NCBI GenBank assembly: GCA_016098155.1
Contig: JAAAJB010000013.1
Span: 87,879 to 136,068 of the forward strand
Direction of reading: 5' to 3'
Length of the DNA: 48,190 nucleotides
DNA from: Actinomortierella ambigua
Lineage: Eukaryota; Mortierellomycota; Mortierellomycetes; Mortierellales; Mortierellaceae
The notes under the pieces are model-generated. The model was not told the origin of the DNA and ran no database searches. It saw only the letters and a list, made by a program, of their open reading frames with translations. Made by a program: the position numbers and the translations under genes. Of the stretch, positions 24,851 through 35,236 are shown piece by piece (positions within the stretch are counted from its first letter, which is position 1; the number at the start of each line of letters is the position of its first letter).

Positions 24851-25005
24851 ATTGCTGTCTGGATGGGGGAAAAAAGTGCGCGAGACTTTGAGTGGAGAGG
24901 GCCTTGTCGTATTTGTGCGAGAGGGCAGATTATGGTCTTGTGGGTCTCGCGGGTTGTGATTATGGGAGAGGGAGAAAGGTCTTTGAATGTTGTGGGATAG
25001 ACACG

Positions 25006-25016
25006 CTTTATATTTA
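25006..25016 (-). promoter_or_regulatory. TATA-like box upstream of copy D
   Basis: TAAATATAAAG on the minus strand, about 155 bp before the ATG and about 20 bp from the inverted repeat at 25,036-25,060. Confidence 0.55.
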
Positions 25017-25035
25017 GAGTGATGACGAGAGTGGC

Positions 25036-25060
25036 GCGTTGTTTGGTCAAGGGACAACGC
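25036..25060. promoter_or_regulatory. Inverted repeat GCGTTGT-N11-ACAACGC, copy D
   Basis: Perfect 7-bp arms around an 11-bp spacer (TTGGTCAAGGG), just upstream of the TATA-like box. The identical element occurs at the same place in copies E and F; possible dimeric regulator site. Confidence 0.5.
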
Positions 25061-25343
25061 AAGGGGCACCAAGATGGTAGAAATGAGGAGGAGATGGTGG
25101 TACACGACAGACAGTAGTGCACAAATGCAACACCAGCACTAAGAATCAAGGAGAAAGGGGGATCTAAAGATGACAACTGACGGGAGCTTCCTCAATGCCG
25201 AAAGGATGGCAAGTCAGTATCAGGGACATGGGGCGACAGGACATTGGCTGCGCTACCACACGAACATTCCTGGTTGAGCAGATAGCCATCGCAACTGTAT
25301 TAGACATGTCAAAACCATATTCTGTCCCCCAAACGTGGATCGG

Positions 25344-25412
25344 CTCTCGTGGCTCCGTTGGCCAAGTCCGATGTAGGTGTGTCGGCCAATGAGAGAGGGT
25401 CAACATCCCAAG
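25344..25412 (-). repeat. GEA 3'-end scar, unit D/E boundary
   Basis: Shares a 21-bp identical core (25,366-25,386) with GEA exon 8 (29,557-29,577), the longest exact match among the scars. Confidence 0.88.
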
Positions 25413-25690
25413 AGCTAGAGTGTGCGGTAATGTCTCTGTACCACTAAAATCACATCTACGGAGCGTCAGTTTGCTCACGCAAGAGTCAACAGCAGGCTAA
25501 TGAAGCGTATGGGACACTCATATATTGTATTGGTGGCAGGGTGCAATTCATCACCTGCATCACACCTCAATGCACTGTGCTGGGACTTTCGTTCTTTCTT
25601 TCTTTTCTCAAAAATGTATCCAGACAAAAGCAGGGATTATATGTTCAAATATATACTATAAAAACAGAACCGAGGTGGTAGACCATGAGC

Positions 25691-26233
25691 CTATGATCCA
25701 TATGGTTCATCGCGGATACGCCATCCTATGTCTTCGTATTTTCTGTAAACCTCGCTGTCGTCGCTTTTGAGAAACGAGAGAACCACGAATAGGTCCGGTT
25801 CGAATCCATCGTCTATCGGAGTGGGCTTGGCGTTCAAAGTCACCATCACGTCGTAGTGAACCATGGAGTCACAGGTCAAGGTGTCCAGCCTGCCTGACCA
25901 CGATTTTGCTAGGTCTCGTTTGTCAGTGATCTTCACCACTAGTTTCGCGATGCCAGCGTCGGAGGAGCAAGCGTAGTGGACTATTGCTTTGTCATCGGAG
26001 AGTCCTTTATAGGAAATATATTCTTTTCCTTGTGCGCAGGCTCGCGGAATCGCCGTAAAGAGGCCAGCTCCCACTATCATCGTTCACCGACAATCCAACA
26101 AAGAAATAACATAGTCAGTTTTGTGAATCAAGTACACAAGAGGGGGGAGAGGGCTTCTCCGTTCAAGTCTTCTCGCCATTGCAATGGATCATCTGCGAAG
26201 CATACCGAGTAGCATTCCTTGAATGAACTTCAT
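25691..26233 (-). CDS. Secreted-protein family copy E
   Basis: Exon 1 26233-26206 (MKFIQGMLL) and exon 2 26073-25691 give 136 aa. The signal peptide ends IPRACA before QG. Conserved blocks: VHYACSSDAGIAKLVVKITD, KSWSGRLDTLTCD, VTLNAKPTPIDD, PDLFVVLSFLKSDDSEVY, then the full-length tail KYEDIGWRIRDEPYGS. Together with B it defines the untruncated C-terminus of the family. A GGTTCGAATCC string in its antisense (25,798-25,808) mimics a tRNA B box but is coding sequence (GFEPD). Confidence 0.87.
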
Positions 26234-26341
26234 ATTGCTGTCTGGATGGGGGGGGGGGAAAGTGCGCGAGACTTTGAGTGGAGAGGGCCTTGTCGTATTT
26301 GTGCGAGGGGGCAGATTATGGTCTTGTAGGTTTTAGATACG

Positions 26342-26352
26342 CTTTATATTAG
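26342..26352 (-). promoter_or_regulatory. TATA-like box upstream of copy E
   Basis: TAATATAAAG on the minus strand, about 110 bp before the ATG; the preceding spacer is shorter here than in D and F because a GC-rich segment is missing. Confidence 0.5.
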
Positions 26353-26370
26353 AGTGATGACGAGAGCGGC

Positions 26371-26395
26371 GCGTTGTTTGGTCAAGGGACAACGC
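26371..26395. promoter_or_regulatory. Inverted repeat GCGTTGT-N11-ACAACGC, copy E
   Basis: Same perfect inverted repeat and same spacer sequence as in copies D and F. Confidence 0.5.
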
Positions 26396-26672
26396 AAGGG
26401 GCACCAAGATGGTAGAAATGAGGAGGAGATGGTGGGTTAAAAATGACAACTGAGGGGGGTTTCCCCAATGCCGACAGGCCAGCGGGCCAGCATCAGAGAT
26501 GTAGAAGACAGTGAGACGACAGGGATGCAAAGGGATATGGGTGCGCAATCATTACAAGAAGGGGTACCTTGTCCTCACTGACTACAAACATTCCTGGTTG
26601 AGAAAAGAGCCCTTGTGACTGAAATAGATTTGCTAACAACTACATTCTTTTTCCTCTTCCAGTGGGTGGATC

Positions 26673-26738
26673 CTCATGGCTCCCTCTGCCATGTCCAATG
26701 TAGGTGTGTCGGCCAATGGAGGAGAGTCATATCACAAG
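26673..26738 (-). repeat. GEA 3'-end scar, unit E/F boundary
   Basis: CTCATGGCTCC, TGTCCAATGTAGGTGTGTCG and ATGGAGGAGAGTC; nearly identical to the C/D-boundary scar, so these two units share a recent common origin or were homogenised. Confidence 0.85.
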
Positions 26739-27054
26739 GCTTTTGTTCTGGAGTGTGCGGTAATGTCTCTGTACCGCCAAAATCATAGCTTCAGCATGCC
26801 AGTCTGCTCACATAAGAATCAACAGCAGGCCAGGAAAGCATATGTGACACTCTTAAACTATTTAATCAGGCGGCAGGGCTTAATCCTTCACTTACACCAC
26901 ACTTCAATGCTTTGAGTGAGGGCTACCTTCTTTTTCTTAAGGGTGCATCCAGCTAAGAGTATGTTTTCTATTATGAATAAAAACACACACACACACAGAA
27001 ACTAGGTAATCATAGACCACGAGCCTATTGTCCATTTGGATCTTATCGGATACG

Positions 27055-27593
27055 CTATCCCCTGGTCCCATCTGTTTTGTATACCTCGCTGTCGTCGCTC
27101 CTGAGAAACGAGAGCTCCAAGATCAGGTCCACCCTTCCGGATTCATCCTCTTGTGGGGTGGGCGTGGCGTCCAAAGTCACCTCGGCTTCTTGAACCAGCC
27201 TATCACAGGTCAAAACGTTCAGCGTGCCCGACCACGAATTTTCTGGGATTCGTCTGTCAATGATGTTCACCATTAATTTCGCGATGCCAGCGTCGGGGGA
27301 GCAAACGTAGTTGACCGTTGCTTTGTTGCCATTGTATCCGCCAAAGAAAATGCTTTCATCTCCTTGTGCGCAGGCTCGCGGAATCACCGTACAAAGGCCA
27401 GCTCCCACTATCATCGTTCACCGATAATCCAAAAAAAATATATAATAATAATAGAACATGATCAGTTTTGGGAAACAAGTACACAAGAGAAGGGGGGGGG
27501 AGGGCTTCTCCATTAAAGTCTTCTCGCTATCGCAATGGATCATCTCTCTTCCTCTTGAAGCTTACCGAGTAGCATGCCATGAATGACCTTCAT
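27055..27593 (-). CDS. Secreted-protein family copy F
   Basis: Exon 1 27593-27566 (MKVIHGMLL) and exon 2 27407-27055 give 126 aa with a signal peptide ending IPRACA. Blocks: VNYVCSPDAGIAKLMVNIID, NSWSGTLNVLTCD, VTLDATPTPQEDESG and ELSFLRSDDSEVY. It ends at the same TAG position as copy D, and 3' of the stop the two copies are nearly identical for over 60 bp, including a (CA)n run. Exon-2 coding sequence is nevertheless clearly different from D, so the identical tail may reflect gene conversion. Confidence 0.86.
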
Positions 27594-27749
27594 ATTGCTG
27601 TCTGGATGGGGAAAAAGAAAAGGTGCGTGAAAAATTTGAGTGGAGAGGGCCTTGTCGTATTTGTGTGAGGGGCAGAATGTAGTCTTGTGGGTCTCGCGGG
27701 TTGTGATTAAAAGAGGAGGAGGGGTCTTTGGATGCTGTGGGATAGATAC

Positions 27750-27760
27750 GCTTTATATTA
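27750..27760 (-). promoter_or_regulatory. TATA-like box upstream of copy F
   Basis: TAATATAAAG on the minus strand, about 160 bp before the ATG. Confidence 0.55.
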
Positions 27761-27779
27761 GAGCGAAGACGAGAGTGGT

Positions 27780-27804
27780 GCGTTGTTTGGTCAAGGGACA
27801 ACGC
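27780..27804. promoter_or_regulatory. Inverted repeat GCGTTGT-N11-ACAACGC, copy F
   Basis: Third perfect instance of the element; copies B, C and G have degenerate versions at the corresponding place. Confidence 0.5.
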
Positions 27805-28110
27805 AAGGGGCACCAAGATGGTAGGAATGACGAGGAGATGGTGGTACACAACAGACAGAGTAGTTTACAAAATCAACACCAGCACTGGGAGTCAAGGAGA
27901 AAGGGGGTTCTAAAAATGACAACGGAAGGGGGCTTCCTCAATGCCGAAAGGATGGCAGGTCAGCATCAGGGGCAAGAAATTAGTTGCATCATCACTCAAC
28001 AAGGGTCGCCTTGTCCTCAATAACTACAAACATTCCTGGTTGACCAGAGCCCTTGCGACTGAAATAGCCTTGTCAACAACCACATTCTATCCCCTCTCCG
28101 TGGATCGGCT

Positions 28111-28175
28111 CTCATGGCTCCGTCTGATATGTCATGTAGGTATGTCAGACAATGGAGGAGAGTCAACATCCTCAG
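28111..28175 (-). repeat. GEA 3'-end scar, unit F/G boundary
   Basis: CTCATGGCTCCGTCTG, GTCATGTAGGTATGTC and AATGGAGGAGAGTC, colinear with the GEA 3' end. The left flank (ACAACCACATTCTAT) also matches the GEA 3' flank. Confidence 0.83.
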
Positions 28176-28453
28176 GGCTTTTTTTGGATGGAGTGTGTGG
28201 TAATGTCTATGTACCAGCAAAATCATAGCAACGGAATGCCAGCTTGCTCACATATGTAGGGATCAATAGCTGACTACTAGGCATATGTGACACTCAAAAC
28301 CTGTTTAGTCTGGCAGCAGGGCTCAATTCTTCACCTACACCGCAACTCAATGCTCTGTGCGCGCGTCACTCCTCTTTCGTTCTTTTTCTTAAGAGTGCAT
28401 CCAGCTCCAGCTGAGAGTATGTTTTATCTAATAAAAAGCACATACACACACAC

Positions 28454-29013
28454 TCACACAGAAATTAGGGAATCATAGACAACGAGCTTATATCCATTTG
28501 GATCTTCTTGGATACGAACATGCTTGCGTTCGCTTTTTTGATATGCCGGGGTGCCGTCGATTCTGAGAAACGAGAGCTCCAAGAGCAGGTCTGCTACTCC
28601 GGATTCGTCCTCCACTGGAGCGGGCTCGGCATCCAAAGCTACCTCGGCTTGTTTCAAACTGTTGTCACAGGTCAAGGTATCCAACGCGCCGGACCACGAT
28701 TTTTCTGTGAGTCTAGCGTCAGTGATTTTCACTGTTAATTCCACAATGTCAGCGTCGGAGGAGCAAGCGTATTTGATGCTTGCTTTGTTACCAGAGAATT
28801 CGTCAAAGAAAATATTCTCGTTTTCTTGTGCGAAGGATCGCGGAATCGCCATGAAAAGGCCAGCTCCTACTATCATCGTTTACCGACAAACCAAATAGAA
28901 AAGAAAAATAAACACCCATTTTTGTTAAAAAGGTAAACAGAAGCCTCCTTCGGTCAATTTTTCTCGCCGTCGCAATGGATCCTACCAAGAAGCATTCCAT
29001 GAATGAGTTTCAT
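28454..29013 (-). CDS. Secreted-protein family copy G (next to GEA)
   Basis: Exon 1 29013-28986 (MKLIHGMLL) and exon 2 28869-28454 give 147 aa, the longest copy. The acceptor could also be three bases on (28866), removing one Val. The signal peptide ends IPRSFA before QEN. Blocks: IKYACSSDADIVELTVKITD, KSWSGALDTLTCD, VALDAEPAPVEDESG, ELSFLRIDGTPAY. The tail runs through RKHVRIQEDPNGY and on to YDSLISV, reading into sequence that is 3' UTR in the other copies. It is the only copy whose upstream neighbour is the intact GEA gene, so it may be the founder position. Its TATA-like box is degenerate (TCTAAAG). Confidence 0.86.
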
Positions 29014-29529
29014 ATTGCCGTCTGGATGGGGAAAAAAATTGCGCGAGACTGAGTGGAGAGGGCCTTATCGTATTTGTGTGAGAGGATCTTGCGGGTCTCA
29101 CAAGTTGTGTGGGGATGGGAGGGGGAGGGGTGTTGGATTTTGTTCTTGAATGTTGCGGAATAGATTCGCTTTAGATTGGCGTGAAGAAGAGGACAGTACG
29201 CTGTTTGGTCAGGGGACAACGGAAGGTAAGAGGTACACAACGGTTAGCAGCGTACAAAAACAACACCAGCACCGAGAATCAAGGAGAAAGGGGTCTAAAC
29301 AAGATAATAGAACCAATACCAACAGGACGGCAGGTCAGCAGAAGGCTGGTAGGACGACAAGGATGCAAAGTGCATGATTTCGCTGTCATTTACAATGCGA
29401 CGCCTTCCTTAAGAACCTCAAACATGAACCGCGTTGGTTCATCAATCATTGACCAGGTTTGAAGTTTCTTTCGCTTTCATTGCTTGTCAAAAACTACATT
29501 ATCTATTTCTACTCCCATTCAATCACCTC

Positions 29530-32500
29530 TCATGGCTCCGTTCTCAACTCTGCTACGTCCGATGTAGGTGTGTCGGCGGATGGAGGTGTGTCGATCTCTC
29601 CCAAGGGGGTCTTCTCGACATTTACATCCGATCCATTCTGTTCAGCCGATGGTTGTTGTTGGTGTTGGTGTAGCTCTTGCTCTTGCCCTTGGGGTTCTGC
29701 AGATCCGGTCGCGGATCCTGATGCAAAGAGCGACTTGCTCACTCCCATCATCAGCGCCGCATAGGAAGAGCCACTCTCAGGTTGCGACGAAGGGAACAGC
29801 TCGTTTCTCAGCTCGGGCAAGAATCCATTGATTCTCGCCCATGTCTCGTTCCACAGGCTGTTTGGATCATTGGCGTTAGCCTCTGTGAACATATCCGATG
29901 TTGACATCACCAACAGGCAGTTCTTGAGCGACTCAGGGATACTCTCATACTATTGCGAATGAGGGAATGAAGGGAAGTGAGGGATGGATTAGCAAGTGAA
30001 TGACTGTCCAGCATAGGAAAGTCATATCAATATATAATCACCAGCATTTCTTACCAGCTGCTCGCTCTGGGCTGTTCGCATAAAACCTTCCATGTAGCTG
30101 AGGACATCGAGCCAAAGGGGCTTGAGTCCCTCCCAGTCCAACAACCGGAAGTAATAGTGCAAGAATGTCTTGCACACAACTCCACAGGCTCGGCCCTTGG
30201 TCTCCTCAAAACCAGCGAGATCATGCTGCACCACCTCTGGGCGCAGCAGATCATCCAACATGGCAAACAACACCTTGTCAAAGATGACCACCCACTCGTG
30301 TACCTTGTCCGTCACAATCTCTGGCAACAACAGCGCTCGCTGCAGGTAGATCAATGCATGGTTGCGCACTTCCCGACAAGGATTGCTGCATTGCTGGGCG
30401 AGCCCAATCAGAATCGGGAACCAGTATGCCGACCATGTCATCTCCATCTTTGACTGCGGAATCAACCGTGGCACCTGGCTATGCAGTCTGTACAGCATCT
30501 CAATCGCCTTCTTCGCCCGCTCCACCGCCGCCACCTGCGATCGCGTCATCGGGTTCTTGTTATTGGCCCGTGGTCCGCTCTCCTGCTTCAGGACCCCCTC
30601 CGCTCCCGCCGCACCTGCTGCTGCAAACCGGATCAGCAGGTCCACACAGTCGGCATAGTTCTCCACCCCGACATTGCCACCGTCGTTCTCGCTCACAAAC
30701 ATGCTGATCGCCTCAAACGAGTACTTGGCCGCCTCTGGGTGGTTCGACGTCGACGACAGCAGCGCAAACAACACCTCCCAATTGAGGTTGGGCCTCAAAC
30801 ACGTCGTGTCCGCCTTGAGCAAGCTGAGCACTCCGGCCATCATTTGCTCCGCCACCTCTGGAACGACATCGATCGGCAGCCCCAACAGCAAATCCAAAGC
30901 ATCCAAGACCTGTTGCGACATGTCATCCATGTGCGCCAAACGGATGCAGAGACGCAGCAGGCCAACCACCGCGCGCTCGACCAAGAGCACACTCTGTGTG
31001 CCCGCCTGGCGGATCACATCACTGAGGTGTTCAAAGACAACGGGCCACAGCGCCTGCACGCGGTACCGGTTCTGGACCGTCAAGCTGATCATGAGCTCCA
31101 GGAAGAACACACTCGCGGGATTGTACGTCTTGGAGGGTGGCGACTTGACCGTCTTAGTCACCGAATGGCCATTCGCCACAAACTTGATGGCATCCATCAG
31201 GTGCGTCAGCGGCAGGTCCTCCAACAGACGAATGTCTGTAAACAGCTCCTCCAGACGGCACGCCGCCACACAGTCGGCCGTGCACCGCGTCGATTCAATC
31301 TCCTCGGGCGTGGGCTCCTCGCGCGCACTCTCATAGGCATAGGACGAAGAAAGGAGGTACGACGACAGCGTTGACAGCAGCGAGCTGTCCTGGCGCACCT
31401 TCTCCTTGACCTCGGGCTCTGCTCGGGGCTTGAGAGGAATCATGATCGAGCCCACCAAAAAGTCCTCCACCTCCAACATGGACTCGGGCAGCAGCGAGTT
31501 GACAAAGAGATTCTTGATGATCTCCATGATGGGCTTCCATCCAGTGCGGATCATGTTGCCGTGCTCATTCGCCACACCAAACGCCACCACAGAGGCCAGT
31601 TGGCCCTTGTAGCTCTTGCCAAACTGGACGGCCAGGTCGCTCACCGTGATCTTGACGTTGTCCACGGTCACCTCGCGGTTGTGTGCCGTGTTGTTGGGCG
31701 TGTCGAGCAGACCAGTCATTCGGGCAAGCGACATGATCAAGCGGTCAAAGATCTCGGGCAGCTGGTAGTGGGCAGCAAGCGTCGCGCACTGATAGTAGCC
31801 CGTCAACGACTTTTGCAACGTGGCGTCATCCTGAGCCATGTTGAATGCATACGATATGGCCGACATGACCGGCTGCCACGAGGCCACGAAAAGATCTCGA
31901 TCGTAAAGCGATGTGTTGCAAATCACCAGCTGGGTGGCGGCACTGGCACGCTTCAAGAGCTCCTTCCATGCATAGTTGAATCCAAGTTGGCCTTCATGCT
32001 CCTGCGGAAGCACAATTTCACGCTTGCGAATCGCCTCGTAGATGTCCGACAGGTATTCTGGTGCAAAGTTCTCTCCGCCGTTCAGACCCTTCAGGTTCTT
32101 GCTAAACTGCTCGAGCGACATGCGGCCCTTCACACCGCGGTTGTGTTGATCCGTGTTGAGCATGACAATGGCATAGCCAAGAATGAACGCCGCGTCTTGC
32201 GAGGCGACAAACTTTGGTTTGGTGGCAAAGTACGTCGACGCAAACAGCTCCATGATACGCTCGATCTGCTGCGACTCGCCCGGCAGACGGAATGTCTCAA
32301 GCAACTCGCGGAGTGCCTCATCGACGCGCTTGCCATGGAACTCAAAGTGCTGAACAAAGGCCTTGAGTACTTCCGAGTTGACTGGCTTGGACAGGTACTC
32401 GCCAAGGAGCTTCTTGCTGATGCGCGTGCTCGTCTTTAGGAACAAGGCCACATCAGCGGCGTTGCTGAGACTGGAAATCACGCCATTGGCTTCCAGGAAC

Positions 32501-35236
32501 TGCAGTCCAGTCTTGGGGTGTTCGTCAAATTTGGCTGCTCCCTTCACCAACAGCTCCTTATGTTGACGACGCTCAGCAAGCACCTCGCAACTCTCCAGGC
32601 CCCGATTCAGCTTGACAGACTCTTCTACTGGAATCGACATGCGGTCCACCATATGATTGATGAAGAGAAGCAGCGAGTCGAGACAGAGCATATGGGAGCT
32701 GCTGGCCGAGTAGTTGGTGGGATCCGGATAGGAATTGCGAGTCAGGAACTTGACCATGTTCTGGAAGAGGTCGTCCGCGTCGAGAGAGCAGTCGTAGTTC
32801 ACCCAGAGATCAACCATGAACGTCGGCACGCGTGTGAACTGGCCCAAGCATTCAAGTAGCAGCTCGCGAACTTCGCCCTGGGCAATGAGGGTATCAGGCT
32901 TTTCGCCTCGACCACTGCGGATCGACGGGCTTGGAGATCCCGTTCTTGATCCCGCTGGCACCTCGGGCTCGGGGGTCGGTGCCGCCTTGGGTGGCTCGCC
33001 AAAGTCGGGGTTGGAGGGTGCAGGGCGCTGCGCAAGAACTGGGGGGTTGAGTCGGTCCAGCAAGAAGGAGAGGAAGAGCTCTTGCTGAAGCTTGAGATGC
33101 GGCCGCATGGTATCAAAGACCGTTGAGATGACGCGAAGTGTCAATGTCAAGATGGGCACATTATCCGTCCGTGCCAGCTGGAAGAGGTATTTGCACATTT
33201 CATCCGAGACAAGTCCCAGCAGATTGGGAAACCGAACGATGCTGCGACCGCCGACCTCGAGTGCTACATCCAGAATACTGAGCGCCATCAATCGCATCCT
33301 GTCTGTGTGCTGTTGGTCGTGAGGGTTCAGAAGCGAAATGAGCACGCGGAGCAACTCGCGGATTGAAGGAAGGCCATACGATCTAGGTACTATACAAGTG
33401 CAACGGGGGAGGGTGAAGTCAGTAAGCATGGCTGATATCGTAATGTACGATCAAGGAGCGATTAGGCATGATTTGTACGTATGGATGGACAACGTACTCT
33501 GCGCCTCAGCTTCCAGGTCTGTCTCAGTAACATCCTTGCCCTCGGTCGATGTGCTTTCGTCCACGCCTGCAAGAGTCGCATCATCAGCTGCTGGCTTCTC
33601 GGCGTCAAGTCCTGTATCCTGCTCAGCATCCTGAGATTTGTTGATCGACAGATCGACGTGATCGCTGTCTTCCAGACGGTTGGTCGCTTGGACATGGATA
33701 GTCTCGCCAGCCTCTGATGAATCGGCAGCTGGGATATCCATGGCGGGTGGAGTCGGGAGTGTATGTAATCTGGATAAGAAAAGAGTGAGTGCAAATCAGA
33801 CATGTCAATGTCAACGAATAGGTTCGCCAATGTGCCCGGGCGTTGTGCCACTGACGACAAGAAACATTTCCACATAAAAGGGAGACTCTTTACCTTGAAA
33901 ACATCGTTTGGGTGATCACTGTCATGGTGTGCTCAGCAGACTTTCGCAGCATTTCTGTTGCGAGGGCAAACGTTCAACAGGATACATGTCAGAATATCGC
34001 CTCGACAAGCTCTCATAGGTTACTAAGAAGATAGAATGTTTCGATGAGGAATCTCTTACCACTCAATTGAAGCTGACAGCACATGCTCAACCCAGTCTCG
34101 ATCATAGCGCACACAGACTCGTCGCTCAGGAGCTCTCCTGGTGGGCTAGTCAGTGCAATGCGGAGAACTTGAAGGATCTTGAGCAGGACAATCTCGTCCG
34201 ACACAGAGTCGCTAGCCTCAAATTTGCAGTGTGTGGCAGCCACGGCAAGGCGCTGCATGGCAAACGATGCATTCAACGAGTCCTTGTCTAGATTCCGCAA
34301 ATATGAGATCGACAAGCTGGTCAGTACGTTGCTAGGGCTGCCCCTGGACTCTCTTTTTTTTCGTGGTGATCAAACGAGCCAATTCGATGCACCTACCGAC
34401 GATGCGATACATCAAGAACTTTTCAATAGACGACAATGCGGCTCCAGTAATGGGTCCATTGGTGTCGCCAGACTGAACGACGTCAAGGAAGGGTTCGAGC
34501 AAGACGACAGCGTCCATATCTTTCGCAGCTATCGACAATATCATTGGTCCATGTCATGTAAGGCTCAAGCGTTGGTTAGGGAATACGCACATTGCTGAGA
34601 ACCCTTGTCGATCGGTCAATATTGAACACAAATAAGATCGACTTGCCTCCAGTCGACGAAAGTTGTGATCGAAGGTTATTAAACCCCATCATCAAAGGAC
34701 TCTCCTATAGAACAGGAAAGAAAGAAAAAAAGGGATGCGGGGTGGGGAAACGAGCTGTGTTAGCCTTGCAAAGCAGAAAGACAAATGCAGTATAGGCAAT
34801 CAAAGCCAATGATCAGGACGAGTATCAGTATCCGCACCTGATTGCGGTAGCTGCCTTCTTTCTGATACTCGCGACCACGAAGACCCATGTTCATGCCAAG
34901 GCTTCCCATGCTCAGGCCGCTCACGCTCATTCCAGACCAGCGAGAATTGCGTCGCATCGCACTTGTGACAGAGATGATTTCGGCATGCACCAGATGGGAC
35001 CAGCCAATCTCACAGCCCGCAGCCTCATTGTCGATGACAGTAAGCCCTTGATGAGAGCGATGTGATGTCAGCCGCTTGGCGAGGTTGGTTGTCGAGGCTG
35101 TTGAGGATGATGCATGGTTGGCTGTTGCTGGTGCTGGTGGTGGTGGTGGTTGCGGATGAGAGGGTGTTGAGGATATTGCTGGGGGTTGACCCAGACTCGC
35201 GTAGTCTTGCACGCCCAGGGGTAGCTCCGATGCCAT
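29530..35236 (-). CDS. GEA2: Golgi Arf guanine-nucleotide exchange factor Gea/GBF1 (Sec7 family)
   Basis: Eight exons (35236-34838, 34704-34647, 34528-34397, 34287-34060, 33954-33894, 33769-33498, 33389-30055, 29949-29530) join in frame to 1,634 aa. It activates Arf1-type GTPases at the early Golgi for COPI budding. The N-terminal DCB/HUS part includes ISVTSAMRRNSRW, LEPFLDVVQSGDTNGPITGA and HCKFEASDSVSDEIVLLKIL; YGLPSIRELLRVLISLLNPH begins the middle part. The Sec7 domain spans ~654-845 with the glutamic finger in FRLPGESQ (Glu755) and AIVMLNTDQHN (about 790-800). HDS-type helical repeats follow, ending in a Gln/Pro-rich tail. Intron 2 has a GC donor (GGAG|GCAAGT). The last ~75 bp recur as scars through the adjacent array. 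GEA1 versus GEA2 cannot be distinguished; the symbol denotes the family. Confidence 0.93.

Larger units (their letters stand above)
19964..29605 (-). repeat. Tandem array of seven secreted-protein gene units
   Basis: Seven head-to-tail units of 1.29-1.57 kb (start-to-start distances of the coding frames 1290, 1344, 1571, 1403, 1334, 1462). Each unit, read on the minus strand, has: a scar of the GEA 3' end, a spacer with a GCGTTGT/ACAACGC inverted repeat and an AT-rich TATA-like box in several copies, a 28-nt first exon, a 116-158 nt intron, a second exon, and an A/T-rich 3' flank with an ATCCTTCACCTA block. The left edge is near 19,964, where the 3' flank of copy A meets poly-T; the right edge lies in exon 8 of GEA near 29,605, where similarity to the scars stops. 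Spacers diverge more than coding parts except between the units of copies C/D and E/F, whose 3' flanks and scars are nearly identical. Confidence 0.9.

Noticed and set aside
25798..25808. GGTTCGAATCC, a perfect tRNA B-box string
   Set aside because: The flanking bases cannot form a T-arm stem, no acceptor or anticodon arm is present, and the sequence is the antisense of the GFEPD codons of copy E.
24318..28876. Single-exon models of the array genes starting at the MIVGAG methionine
   Set aside because: That start leaves a truncated signal peptide; the conserved 28-nt upstream exon with matching phase and splice sites in all seven copies gives a proper one.
19964..29605. CRISPR-like or satellite interpretation of the repeats
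   Set aside because: Units are 1.3-1.6 kb, contain spliced coding sequences and diverge gene by gene; there are no short direct repeats with unique spacers.
30481..32439. Long plus-strand frames inside GEA (up to 297 codons)
   Set aside because: Antisense shadows of the 3.3-kb Sec7-gene exon; composition is Arg/Leu-rich with no motif.
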